A stretch of DNA of 64,000 nt, taken from JACCSI01 sp963815285. Its GTDB lineage: Bacteria; Acidobacteriota; Vicinamibacteria; Vicinamibacterales; UBA2999. Under the pieces are notes generated by a model. It saw nothing but the letters and a program-made list of their open reading frames with translations, searched no databases and had not been told where the DNA came from. A program made the position numbers and the translations under genes. The stretch lies in assembly GCA_963815285.1 (NCBI GenBank), contig CAWFGB010000003.1, positions 1 through 64,000 on the forward strand, in the 5' to 3' direction. Of the stretch, positions 26,580-35,211 are shown one piece after another. Each line of letters opens with the position of its first letter. Position 1 is the first letter of the stretch.

Positions 26580-26669
26580 GGAGAGATGTCAGAGTGGTCG
26601 ATTGAGCACGCTTGGAAAGCGTGTGTACGGGAAACCGTACCGTGGGTTCGAATCCCACTCTCTCCGCCA
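26580..26669 (+). tRNA. serX: tRNA-Ser (anticodon GGA)
   Basis: Ninety bases with encoded CCA. Acceptor GGAGAGA (26580-26586) pairs TCTCTCC (26659-26665), discriminator G. The anticodon stem CACGC/GCGTG holds the loop TTGGAAA, giving anticodon GGA. The long variable arm (TACGG-GAAA-CCGTA) is that of class II serine tRNA; the T-arm carries TTCGAAT. The D-stem is TCA/TGA, whereas the displaced halves have TCC/GGA, a compensated pair change. Reads UCC and UCU. It marks the right edge of the accessory region. The symbol is positional only. Confidence 0.97.
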
Positions 26670-26747
26670 CGCCCTCGCTGCGCTCGGTCCTGGCGCGCCG
26701 AGTGCTCCTCAGGCATCGCGCGGCTGGCAGCTCGCCGCGACTTAGCA

Positions 26748-26770
26748 CGAATCCCACTCCTCCGCCACGC
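26748..26770 (+). repeat. Decayed second copy of the tRNA-Ser 3' end
   Basis: CGAATCCCACT then CCTCCGCCACGCC repeats the T-loop-to-CCA end of the tRNA and the following bases, with two bases missing, 98 bp after the intact end. This is what an old integration or tandem duplication at the tRNA 3' end leaves behind. Confidence 0.7.
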
Positions 26771-27275
26771 CTCTAAGTGGCTTACCAGCAACAACTTGCA
26801 AGGCTGGGTGATTTCAACTTAGAACTTTATCTGCGGATTTTACCCGAGTGGCTCATGTTCTTCGCTGCGGGCGCTTCCCATCGCCTCCGCTTGCGCCACA
26901 CCTGCGAACACGCCCACGCCCGACGCATCATCAAACGCGCGCGAGACGTGCACGTTGATCTCCTGTTCGCTTTCGGAAGATGTAGGGAGAATCGGATCAG
27001 GCCCAAAAGCGCCGATCCGTCTAGGAAAAGGCACGAGGCAGGAGGGCGGAAGGCACAGGGGAGAAGGCGAACCATCGCAACGAGTCGGCGCGCGAAGCGC
27101 TGGCGTGGCTCGATCGCTATCTCGGGTCGGTGCAATAGCCGAGGTAAAGGGCGGAAGGCACGAGACGAATCGTCTTCGTCTACAGCCACGAACAAATACG
27201 GCAGCAAACCGCGACGGCATCGTCAAGGGGACGTCCCTGGCAACATGTCGCGCGGGCGGCCGGTCACGTCCCGGC
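26771..27275. other. Gene-poor stretch downstream of tRNA-Ser
   Basis: About 500 bp without an intact gene. It holds a short hydrolase-tail scrap (27070-27138) flanked by the 13-bp direct repeat GGGCGGAAGGCAC (27044-27056, 27149-27161), and the repeated word AAGGCACGAG (27028, 27156). Nothing else recognisable on either strand. Confidence 0.6.
27070..27138 (+). pseudogene. Possible C-terminal scrap of an alpha/beta hydrolase or S9 peptidase
   Basis: Twenty-two codons NESAREALAWLDRYLGSVQ ending in TAG resemble the final helix of S9/dienelactone-hydrolase-type enzymes (helix ending W-x-D-R-Y-L). Too short for certainty. Confidence 0.3.
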
Positions 27276-27296
27276 ACCGGTCAACGCGTGACCGGT
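27276..27296. terminator. Hairpin over the stop codon of the glycosyltransferase gene
   Basis: ACCGGTCA-5 nt-TGACCGGT is a perfect 8-bp inverted repeat covering the stop at 27281-27283. There is no T-run, so intrinsic termination is doubtful; it may protect the 3' end or act with Rho. Confidence 0.35.
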
Positions 27297-28930
27297 CTGA
27301 GCGGTTCGGCGTCCACGACGCGGAGGTCGGCCTTTGCCCAGCCGGAGGCCCAACGGGTTTCACCAACCACCGTTCCACGGCGCGTCTCACCCGGTTGAAT
27401 CACCAGCCGCACGAACTCGTGATCTGTTTGGACGACACTGCCGGCGCTGTCGAAGTACCGCATCTCGCAGAGGAGATCCCGATAGGCGACGGTCGGAGAC
27501 CGGTTGGTGACGACGAACGTCCAGGAGACGACATCTCGCAAGTATCGAGATTGCTCGGCGCTCTCAATCGCGAGATGGGCGGCAGGCTTCGCGTCGACGA
27601 TCGTCGATCGGAGAACGTCCGGCGTCACGTCGCGCCCCCATGGACGCCGCATGGCGAATCGGCCTGGCGTCCGCTCGGCAATTGCCTGCGTTAAGAGGGG
27701 TCGATCCATGTACACGCTCGGGCCCGACAACCGGGAAACAGCCAGGCCGACTTGCGCCACCAGGTTGACACTGAGGACGACGGCCGCAAGCCGGCGCGCC
27801 CCTGGTGAGTCGATGAACGTCCAGCAGTAGGCCGCATAGACGAACGAGACCGGTGCGACCACGTAGAACGACGTGGACTGAGCCCACGCGACGGTGAAGA
27901 AGAAACTGGCGGACGCGAGCAGGACCGTCGCGATGAAGAGTGCCCGGACAACGGGCCAGTCCGCATGCGTGCGCGTCCTTCGAACGGCTGTCAGGGCCAT
28001 CCATATCGGGTGCACGAGCCCGACTAACCACACGAAGAGCACCGGGGGGATGAGCCACCAGTGATCCTGGAGAAAGACGATCCGTTTTGAGCTGTCGGTC
28101 CCGATGAATCGATTGATCTCGTAACTCGAAAACGAGAGGAGGCGGGCCAGCGTCTTGAAAAAGGTGCTGATGGGCTCCCGCCAGTGGACGTACACGTTTT
28201 CACCGGTGCCACCGCTCCCGTACGCCATCCAGGTCGGCAGGATCAAGGCGGCAGTCAGCGCGAAGCCTCCCAGGAACGCGGCGGCGGCCGGCCCGGACGA
28301 GCGCCAGCCCTCACGGACGCGGGCGAAGAAGGCGGCTGCGATAAAGGGCAAGAGGAGCGGCCACGACATGTGCAGCTGCATGACCCAGCCGAGGGCCGCT
28401 CCCATGCACGCATGGGCCAGCGGCACGGGTACGCGTCCAAGCCGGAGCGACGGCCACGCCTCCATGAAGCCCACGAAGAAGATCACGCTCGCCGGAAGGA
28501 CGTAAGAGGGATTGATGATGTGGGTGGAGAGCTGGAGCGTCCATGGCAACGTGAACAGCCAGCCCCAGAGGAGCCAACGAGGCTGATCGGGCAGCCGGGC
28601 GCTGAGGTACCAGCCGAACAGCGCGAGCCCCCCCATCGACAGGGCGTTGACTAAAAGGTATGGCGCTTCGGGAATCGGCGCGATGAAGAACGGCAACCCT
28701 ACGAGCAGCGGCTGCAGTGCGCCTGGGATCTGCGTCTGGGTCCACACGACGTCCGGCCCGAAGTACGGCCATTGCCCCGAGGCGAAGAACCGCAGTCCAA
28801 GGAGGTAGATCTGAGTCTCATCCTCCGTGAAGAGCTGTCCGCTGAGCCCGAATAGCAGCCGGAAGCCAAAGAGCGCCGCCAGCGCAAGCCCGACGACGAT
28901 CCGGTTCTTCACGCTGCCCGTCTCCATCAT
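27281..28930 (-). CDS. Polytopic membrane protein, GT-C glycosyltransferase-like
   Basis: About 549 residues from ATG 28930 (GAGGTG ribosome site); the open frame upstream lacks homology. Around ten to twelve hydrophobic helices follow a first-loop acidic motif TEDETQIYLLGLRFF, which matches the position of the catalytic acidic pair in GT-C (PMT/ArnT-like) transferases. The C-terminal ~90 residues are soluble and beta-rich. It would transfer a sugar from a polyprenyl phosphate donor to an envelope acceptor. Acceptor and donor unknown; no partner glycan genes nearby. Confidence 0.75.
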   Translation of the reverse strand: MMETGSVKNRIVVGLALAALFGFRLLFGLSGQLFTEDETQIYLLGLRFFASGQWPYFGPDVVWTQTQIPGALQPLLVGLPFFIAPIPEAPYLLVNALSMGGLALFGWYLSARLPDQPRWLLWGWLFTLPWTLQLSTHIINPSYVLPASVIFFVGFMEAWPSLRLGRVPVPLAHACMGAALGWVMQLHMSWPLLLPFIAAAFFARVREGWRSSGPAAAAFLGGFALTAALILPTWMAYGSGGTGENVYVHWREPISTFFKTLARLLSFSSYEINRFIGTDSSKRIVFLQDHWWLIPPVLFVWLVGLVHPIWMALTAVRRTRTHADWPVVRALFIATVLLASASFFFTVAWAQSTSFYVVAPVSFVYAAYCWTFIDSPGARRLAAVVLSVNLVAQVGLAVSRLSGPSVYMDRPLLTQAIAERTPGRFAMRRPWGRDVTPDVLRSTIVDAKPAAHLAIESAEQSRYLRDVVSWTFVVTNRSPTVAYRDLLCEMRYFDSAGSVVQTDHEFVRLVIQPGETRRGTVVGETRWASGWAKADLRVVDAEPLRPVTR

Positions 28931-29084
28931 TGGCACCTCGGCAGCATCGCGCTCCGCGCTTCGCGCTTCGTTTCTCGTACCTCGTGCAGCGAGCGGAGCT
29001 CCCGCGCGCCCATCTCCGCGAACACCTGATCGAATCACAGGTTTCAGCTTCACAAGGCTCAGGTTACTCGAACGTTGCACCAAT

Positions 29085-29345
29085 TCAACGCAGGACGGTC
29101 CGTTGGTCCTCGGGCATCGCGGCGCCTCCGGATACCGCCCCGAGCACACGCTGGCGAGCTATGAGCTTGCCAGCGCGCTCGGCGCCGACTTCATCGAGCC
29201 GGACCTCGTGAGCACGAGCGACGGCGTCCTGGTCGCGCGCCACGAGAACGAGATTTCGGGGACGACCGACGTCGCCAACCGCCCCGAATTCGCCGGCCGC
29301 CGCACAAACGAAGGTCATTGACGGCGTTACCATAACTGGCTGCAG
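29085..29345 (+). pseudogene. N-terminal scrap of a glycerophosphodiester phosphodiesterase
   Basis: GPLVLGHRGASGYRPEHTLA and EPDLVSTSDGVLVARHENEI are the start of an exported GDPD, including the catalytic HRGA and the E-x-D metal pair. At about 29305 one base is lost or gained; the other frame then gives KVIDGVTITG before homology stops. The remaining two thirds of the enzyme are absent. Confidence 0.8.
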
Positions 29346-29515
29346 ATCGAGCATTTCAGGAAGGCCGCTTGACGCGGTTTGCTAGACGGAAATCCGACTC
29401 TCGGAAACTTTCGATGTTCTCGCAAATCCTTCGTTTTCTTTTCCTTCGGTGATGGGGCAACCTGTAGGTCCGGCCGTTGCGGCGCGACTGGTGGCAGCGC
29501 ACCTCGTCCACCGGG

Positions 29516-30625
29516 TTATCCCGCGCGTCGCCGGTGGGTGCCGCCTTTCCCTGCTCGCGATCGTGCACGCGTGCGCGACTGTGCCACAGGGCGGGGACGG
29601 GCGGACCGCGCAGATTGTTCGAACGCGCGGTACAGCGACTCGAAGAGCGTCATGCCCTGTTCCAGCAGCACCTCGTCATCCAAGACCGAGAGCTGCATGC
29701 CCTGGATCACGGTTCCGACAGTCGGAGCCTCCTGAGCCGCGAAGCGTCCGTCCTTCAGATCGAGGTCATGCACGATAGCGGCAATGCGGACGACGGCCAG
29801 CTCCTGAATCGCGAAGACAGCACAGAGCGTTTCGAACGTGCACCCCTCACCCTGGTGGCTGAACTCCACGCCGAACATGTCGAACGGAACGGCGTCATGT
29901 GGCGCTGATTCGCGGTCCGCGACGAATGCGAAGCGTGCCTCGGGGTCCACAAAGCGCTTGATGAGCCATGCGGACGCCATTCGGTCGACACCGGGACGTG
30001 GACGCGTCACCCATAGACGATTCGCATAGTTCTGCGCATCGGCGCTTCCTGACGGCCGCCGTCGTTCGGCCGGCCGCGAGTCTGAGGCTTTCGCCTCGAG
30101 CTGTTGGAGCACCGTGGCCACGCGATCGCGACCGGCGCTTCCGAAATAGTCAACGTGCTCGATCGCGCTCAAGCGTGCCCTGAACACTTCGACGAGCCGT
30201 CGCACGGCCGGCGCGCGCGTTCCGCTGGGCCGCCGTGTGGCTCCGAGCCGTCCGATTACACGCTCGATTTCGCGCGCGAGCGTGGCGTACGCCTCCTGCC
30301 GTGCCCGTCTGAACTCCTCCACCAGGGCATCGTCTGACCACGGGTCGACATTGTCAGAGGCAAACACGCTCGCGTCGCCTCCGGCCGCCTTGATCTCCGT
30401 CTTTAGCCATTCGAAGTCTTCGCGGGCAGTGGGTGTGTCCGGAAGGGCATAGACCGCCTGCTTGATTGGGAGCGCGCCGAGCTGTTGCAACCGCCGCCAG
30501 GTGCGGACGCGCAGATTCGATGGTGTCGAGGGCAGCTGATGAACAAACAAAAGCCAACGGCGGCCTGTCCCGGACGCGCGAACGGCCGTAGTGACTTGCC
30601 GGTGAGCCTCGGAGCGCGCTGTCAT
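29516..30625 (-). CDS. chrB: Chromate-resistance protein ChrB-like
   Basis: 369 residues. The N-terminal half (RWLLFVHQLPSTPSNLRVRT; LGALPIKQAVYALPD) and the C-terminal half (RPRPGVDRMASAWLIKRFVD; PFDMFGVEFSHQGEGCTFE) match the two domains of ChrB, the chromate-responsive regulator of the chrBACF operon. The C-terminal domain has the conserved H and C of the putative metal site. No chromate transporter gene (chrA) lies within the window, so the gene is an orphan and its regulatory target is unclear. Divergent from the octaheme cytochrome with a 193-bp shared region; TTGACA occurs at 30651 on the plus strand without a good -10. Confidence 0.85.
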   Translation of the reverse strand: MTARSEAHRQVTTAVRASGTGRRWLLFVHQLPSTPSNLRVRTWRRLQQLGALPIKQAVYALPDTPTAREDFEWLKTEIKAAGGDASVFASDNVDPWSDDALVEEFRRARQEAYATLAREIERVIGRLGATRRPSGTRAPAVRRLVEVFRARLSAIEHVDYFGSAGRDRVATVLQQLEAKASDSRPAERRRPSGSADAQNYANRLWVTRPRPGVDRMASAWLIKRFVDPEARFAFVADRESAPHDAVPFDMFGVEFSHQGEGCTFETLCAVFAIQELAVVRIAAIVHDLDLKDGRFAAQEAPTVGTVIQGMQLSVLDDEVLLEQGMTLFESLYRAFEQSARSARPRPVAQSRTRARSRAGKGGTHRRRAG

Positions 30626-30818
30626 GGCTTACTCGTCGATGACCGGAACCTTGACATTGTAACGACAGTTTCCGAGTATATGAAAAGTGTTACGCTCATA
30701 TTCGACTAGGCCGCCAAGCGTGCCTCGACCGCGGTGGTGGTTGGTCTGCATTTCTTACGGACGCTCCCATGGTCAACCTGGCTCCAGCTCGGGATGAGTC
30801 CTAGAAAGCGACACTGAG

Positions 30819-32954
30819 ATGCGCCAACACAACGCCACCACAGTATTCGGTCTGGCGGCGTCACTGCTCACCGTGATGCTCATCACTGGGTCGATGCTCC
30901 CAGCCGCCAGAGCGGCGAATCAGGCAGGAAGTGCGTTTGCTGGCCAGGCCGTGAGCGCTTCCGGCGCGATGTCTGTTGGCGGCGCGGCCACCAATCTCGG
31001 CCACCCCGTTGCCGGCGCAACCGTCCATCTCGTTCCAATCACGGCAATTGACATCACCACGCCGATGACCGCCAGTGCCATCTATGCAGCACCATATCCT
31101 GCAGAAGCCTACGATGAACCGCTCGAGGACGCGATTCGACTCAAAGGAACCGCCTTCCCGCAATCCACGACGGACTCGCAGGGACGCTTCGTCATCGCGA
31201 ACGTGCCCGATGGCAAGTTCTTTGTCCATCTGACACCTGCCCCGAAGGATACCGAACATCTGCCTGGTGGGGACCAGAGCAGACGAAGCTATTCGGCCGA
31301 GCAATTGCGCGGTCAATCGATGACGATCAAGGTTTCGAGCAGCCCTTCTGCGGCGGCCCGGTTTGCTGGCAGCTCGAGTTGTCTGGCCTGCCACAGCAAC
31401 AAGGAGCACTGGCAGCAGACCGCGCACAAGCTCGGTTGGACGGTGCCCGGAGCTCCAGGACGGATGCAGGATTTTGCGAGGCACCCGGACTACTTCGACG
31501 CGCTCGAATCGTTTCCCTCGGTCGACGACTACACGCGCGGAACGCGCCTCGAGCTCGGGGACTACGACCCGGCACGAAATGACGACAAGTTCAAGCTGCG
31601 AGCATTCGGCGACGCTCGGCTGCCTATCGAGACGATATATGCCGATGTCTACTTGTGGAAGAACGCGCGCGACAACAAGTACTTCATCACGATGGTGAAC
31701 CGGGTGAACGCGCAGGACCCGAATAGCCCGGCACACCTGGAGATCAAGCTTCTCTACGGCGGGGCGGTTCACGACCAGAGATACATCGTCTCGGTTCCGT
31801 CAGGACTGGGCGGTCGTCAGGGGTGGTACACCGTGCTGCGGTACAACATGACCGGGCGAGACAACCGGTTGCACAGAGAGCGGCGGGTGTGGCACGACTA
31901 CAAGTTCTACATGTGGTGGTCGGCCGGCGGCGATGCCAAGCACGGCACGTCCGATGATGTGCTGACGGCTCCGCCCGTCAACACGAATGCCGTGCAAACC
32001 ATGTGTGCCGGCTGCCACCTGACGGGCTGGGAGCGATATCAGGACAAAGCGACGGGGCAGTTTCTCGTACGGGCAGTCAACGATCCCGGCGGCGACATGA
32101 ACATCGACGACGATCCCGAGCTGGACGAGATCAATGTCGGCTGCGAAAGCTGTCACGGACCGGGATCCGAGCATGTGGCCAACACAGGCCGCTCCCGCTT
32201 CATCGTCAACCCCAAGTACCTCTCGGCCGAGCGATCCAGCGCGGTCTGTGGCCGGTGCCATGACAGAAGGCAGGGGTACGGCGGACCGACCATCGGTTAC
32301 ACGCAAGCGATCAGCGAGGCGGGAGAGCTCGCGAAGCCCGGAATCAGCCGCCACGAGCTGATTACGAAGTACACCGACCCCATCAAGAAGGGGCCGACGA
32401 TGCGAGGAAGCGGACGGGAGGACAACATCTGGCCCGACGACGTCCACTCGAATAAGCCCCATCAGCAGTATTCGGACTTCCTGAAGTCAAAGATGTACAG
32501 GAACGATCGATTGCTGGTTACCTGCTCGGACTGCCACGACCTGCATGGCGGCACACCCTACCCACGCTGGCTTATTCACGATGCGAATGACCCAGCCTCC
32601 CCGTTGTGTCAGCGATGCCATACCGTGAACGTGCTGTCTCACATGGAAACGAAGCTGAACGCAAAGATGAAGGGCCAGCTGACACGCTGCATCGACTGTC
32701 ATATGCCCGGAACCGCCAATACCGGGGGCATTGCCGGCGATTTCGGGAGGATGATCAAGACGCCTCCGTATGCCAATGCACTGGAGGAAGAGAACAACGC
32801 CTATTGGCAGGGTCCGTTGAAGTCCCATGTGTTCGACGTGCCCTTGAAGACAAATGTGGCAGTCGACGGGGTGTCGCCGGGTCGGGCCATGCCAATCCCT
32901 TACACCGCGGCCTGCGGGACATGCCACGCAGTGAGCGAGTTACCGTTCAAGTAA
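30819..32954 (+). CDS. Octaheme c-type cytochrome with N-terminal carboxypeptidase-regulatory-like domain
   Basis: 711 residues, signal peptide about 1-33. Residues ~45-150 form a beta-sandwich (GATVHLVPITAIDIT; DSQGRFVIANVPDGKFFVHL) of the regulatory Ig-like type. Eight CxxCH heme sites follow at 188, 396, 442, 477, 569, 597, 624 and 699. The 200-residue gap after the first heme is unusual and contains a beta-rich insert (LLYGGAVHDQRYIVSVPSG). Exported, probably periplasmic or outer-surface electron carrier or multiheme reductase. Its stop overlaps the start of the next gene (TAATG), implying coupled expression with a small envelope protein. Confidence 0.9.
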   Translation: MRQHNATTVFGLAASLLTVMLITGSMLPAARAANQAGSAFAGQAVSASGAMSVGGAATNLGHPVAGATVHLVPITAIDITTPMTASAIYAAPYPAEAYDEPLEDAIRLKGTAFPQSTTDSQGRFVIANVPDGKFFVHLTPAPKDTEHLPGGDQSRRSYSAEQLRGQSMTIKVSSSPSAAARFAGSSSCLACHSNKEHWQQTAHKLGWTVPGAPGRMQDFARHPDYFDALESFPSVDDYTRGTRLELGDYDPARNDDKFKLRAFGDARLPIETIYADVYLWKNARDNKYFITMVNRVNAQDPNSPAHLEIKLLYGGAVHDQRYIVSVPSGLGGRQGWYTVLRYNMTGRDNRLHRERRVWHDYKFYMWWSAGGDAKHGTSDDVLTAPPVNTNAVQTMCAGCHLTGWERYQDKATGQFLVRAVNDPGGDMNIDDDPELDEINVGCESCHGPGSEHVANTGRSRFIVNPKYLSAERSSAVCGRCHDRRQGYGGPTIGYTQAISEAGELAKPGISRHELITKYTDPIKKGPTMRGSGREDNIWPDDVHSNKPHQQYSDFLKSKMYRNDRLLVTCSDCHDLHGGTPYPRWLIHDANDPASPLCQRCHTVNVLSHMETKLNAKMKGQLTRCIDCHMPGTANTGGIAGDFGRMIKTPPYANALEEENNAYWQGPLKSHVFDVPLKTNVAVDGVSPGRAMPIPYTAACGTCHAVSELPFK

Positions 32955-33685
32955 TGGCCTGCACCCGACTAATGAGAAGAGGAGTGACCCGTGCTGGCTG
33001 GATCGCGGGTCTGCTGCTCCTGCCGGCGCCTGCCAGCGCACAGAACCAGCCGCGCTGCGCATTTCTGTGTGCGCCCGAGCTGAAGATCGAGCCGACGTGG
33101 ACAATCGAGAATCTCGGTGCTCGGCCGAAGGTTGAGATCGACGGGCAGGAAGAGCGGACCGCGCGCGAATCGGTGTTCGAACTGATCTTTGCGCTTGACG
33201 TGCCCACCACCATTCCGCGCGTCGGGCTCACGCTCGAGGCCATTTTCATCCCGTTTGGCGGGACCACTGTTCATCCCTTCAGCGGTGCGACGGCCGCCGA
33301 GACGGGGCGCGACGAGATCCGCGACAATGGCATCGAAATCGAAACGGAGCTCAACATCGATCTGTTCAGCACAGAGCAGACGGGTGGCTGGGTCTCGTCC
33401 CATTTCGACATCGTCGACAAGTTCAGTCCCGGCGAGACGCCGAGGGCCGGGAGCGTATACACACATAAGCTCAACTTCGAGTGGGATACGGCCTTTCACG
33501 TGTTTAATCGGTTACCGCAAGGTCACTGGTTGCGAAACGTTGAGGCGGAGGTCTCACTGGACTACGTCGCTACGGGACTACCCAAGGCTGGCGATGTCAT
33601 CAAAGGCGAACGGTTTTTGAATAACGCAAGCCCATGGTCGTTGTCGTTCGTCATGGTCGTTCCCCTCGCCCCGTTGTCCCCGTGA
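32954..33685 (+). CDS. Exported beta-rich protein coupled to the octaheme cytochrome
   Basis: 243 residues with a signal peptide ending PAPASAQ. The rest alternates hydrophobic and polar residues in strand-length runs (SVFELIFALDVPTT; LEAIFIPFGGTT; NVEAEVSLDYVATGL) and closes with WSLSFVMVVPLAPLSP, suggesting a small outer-membrane barrel or surface-associated beta protein. ATG at 32954 shares a base with the cytochrome stop; the longer upstream frame lies inside the cytochrome gene. A partner that docks the cytochrome at the outer membrane is a reasonable but unproved guess. Confidence 0.75.
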   Translation: MACTRLMRRGVTRAGWIAGLLLLPAPASAQNQPRCAFLCAPELKIEPTWTIENLGARPKVEIDGQEERTARESVFELIFALDVPTTIPRVGLTLEAIFIPFGGTTVHPFSGATAAETGRDEIRDNGIEIETELNIDLFSTEQTGGWVSSHFDIVDKFSPGETPRAGSVYTHKLNFEWDTAFHVFNRLPQGHWLRNVEAEVSLDYVATGLPKAGDVIKGERFLNNASPWSLSFVMVVPLAPLSP

Positions 33686-33778
33686 CAATGAGACTGTGTT
33701 TGGGCCGTTCAGTTCTACTGCTCTGAACACTGATCGTCGCTCCGCGTTCCAGACCCGGCGACCGTTCTCGTTACGCTC

Positions 33779-34364
33779 ATGGCCTTCCATGTGCTGGAGA
33801 GAGTTGACTATCCGGCTGTGACCTTCCGCTTCGAGCATCAGCAATTTCAGGAGCACTACGTGGCTGTCGGCATCCACGCGAAGCTGCTCGAGTTAACCGA
33901 CGCCACGCGAGTGCGTGGATGGAGCGATGAGGCGCGGGCCGACTTCGTGTCCGAGGTCCTGCATCAGCGGCTCGTTCCCGAGATTGTTGCTTTTGCCATT
34001 GCCGATCCAAGCATGAAGGTTAAGCAAGCGGCCGTGTCGAGCCTGGATTGGACCGGCGCGGGCGATGAGGCCGCTTTGGTGCTGGAAAGCATGGAGGGCG
34101 ACGCTTTCAGCCAGGCCGCGCGCGAAGTCTCACCGGAGCGCCTGCCGACGGAAGTGAGGCCCAAGATCGTCGCGGCGCTCCACAAGCTTCTTGATACCGC
34201 CGCAGACCCGTGGGATCGCCTGCGATCTGTCACGAAACTCATCGAGTTGGGCGAACCCGGGCTCGATGAGCGATTTGAAAAGATCCTTGGAGGACATTCC
34301 AACAGACGAAGTGCAAGAGCACGGGCACTATCTCATCCGACCGACGCTGGAGCGCCTGCGGTAG
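33779..34364 (+). pseudogene. C-terminal remnant of a STAND/NACHT-like NTPase (HEAT-type repeats), frameshifted
   Basis: The opening TFRFEHQQFQEHYVAVG matches the winged-helix F-x-H-x-x-F-Q-E motif that follows the NACHT/STAND ATPase; helical repeats follow (AVSSLDWTGAGDEAALVLE). The ATPase itself is absent. At about 34288 a one-base change is needed; the alternative frame ends EDIPTDEVQEHGHYLIRPTL and ERLR. STAND proteins often act in signalling or phage defence. Assignment rests on one motif. Confidence 0.45.
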
Positions 34365-34455
34365 CGCGACGCTGGATAAGCGAGTGGCTCGCCTCCCGGA
34401 TTGCAGACGGTGGCCTGTGGCCGGACATTTGATCGGGCTCGTCACAAGCGTGCCC

Positions 34456-34720
34456 ACAGATCTTGCAGAGGCCGTTCGCCTGGACCCTGAGTTCGCCTTG
34501 GCGTACCTCCACCTCGCCGAGGTGGACCGGCACGAGGACATGATCAGGGACAGTAACCGATGGCTGAGGATGGCCGCCCAACGCCTGGACCGGATGTCGG
34601 AGCGCGACGCCGTGCTGGTGCGCGCCGGGTTGGCACGGGATGCGGGCCGGATCGATGAGGCCGATCAACTGCTCGAAGGCCTTTTGGCACGCTACCCGGA
34701 CACCGAGCAGGCGTGTACAG
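34456..34720 (+). pseudogene. TPR-repeat scrap
   Basis: AEAVRLDPEFALAYLHLAEV and LARDAGRIDEADQLLEGLL are two tetratricopeptide units, with a degenerate one between. No start with homology and no continuation beyond YPDTEQAC. Typical of the TPR tail of acidobacterial kinases or regulators. A scrap between the STAND remnant and the PadR gene. Confidence 0.5.
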
Positions 34721-34868
34721 CCTCAGCTTGTCATGCTGGGATGTGGATCCGGCCCGTTGCCTGCGTTTACGTTGCCGATTCGCGGCGTTCGTCACAGGAT
34801 CCGTCCCCGGTAATCGAACGGTGGTCCACAGCAACTGTTCTTGACGCCACTCCCGTCTCACCTGACAC

Positions 34869-34896
34869 TTGCTATCGCATTCTACATAGGTAGAAT
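34869..34896 (+). promoter_or_regulatory. PadR promoter with palindromic operator over the -10
   Basis: ATTCTAC-4 nt-GTAGAAT (34879-34896) is a perfect inverted repeat whose right arm supplies TAGAAT as -10, 16 bp after TTGCTA (34869-34874). The ATG follows 9 nt later without a Shine-Dalgarno, so the mRNA leader is only about three bases. Confidence 0.6.
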
Positions 34897-34905
34897 CCGT
34901 CTGAG

Positions 34906-35211
34906 ATGACCTATCAGACTGCGCTGGTTCTCGAGGCGCTGGCCACGGGCCGGCACTACGGCTGGGACATCATGGACGCCACCGATCTGCCGAGCGGCAC
35001 CGTCTACCCGATCCTCCGGCGGATCGAAGAAGCAGGTCTCGTCCGGGCCAAGTGGGAACGCGAAAGCGCGGCGCGCCGCGAGCAACGCCCGCCGCGGCGG
35101 TACTACGAATTGACTGCAGCCGGTCACGACCGGCTGGCCGAAGCGCGCACGCGATTCCGCGCCATGGCCGCGCTCGGCGCACACATGGCGCGCCGATTGA
35201 AACCCGCATGA
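34906..35211 (+). CDS. PadR family transcriptional repressor (ADOP-linked)
   Basis: 101 residues: MTYQTALVLEALATGRHYGW opens the winged helix, DLPSGTVYPILRRIEEAGLV is the recognition helix, and RRYYELTAAG the wing. Its stop overlaps the ATG of the permease gene (ATGA), so the two are translated together. The palindrome at 34879-34896 is its probable own site, giving autoregulated expression of the permease. Confidence 0.92.
   Translation: MTYQTALVLEALATGRHYGWDIMDATDLPSGTVYPILRRIEEAGLVRAKWERESAARREQRPPRRYYELTAAGHDRLAEARTRFRAMAALGAHMARRLKPA

Noticed and set aside
29516..30818. Complete chromate-resistance operon
   Set aside because: Only the ChrB-like gene is present; no chrA, chrC or chrF can be found on either side.
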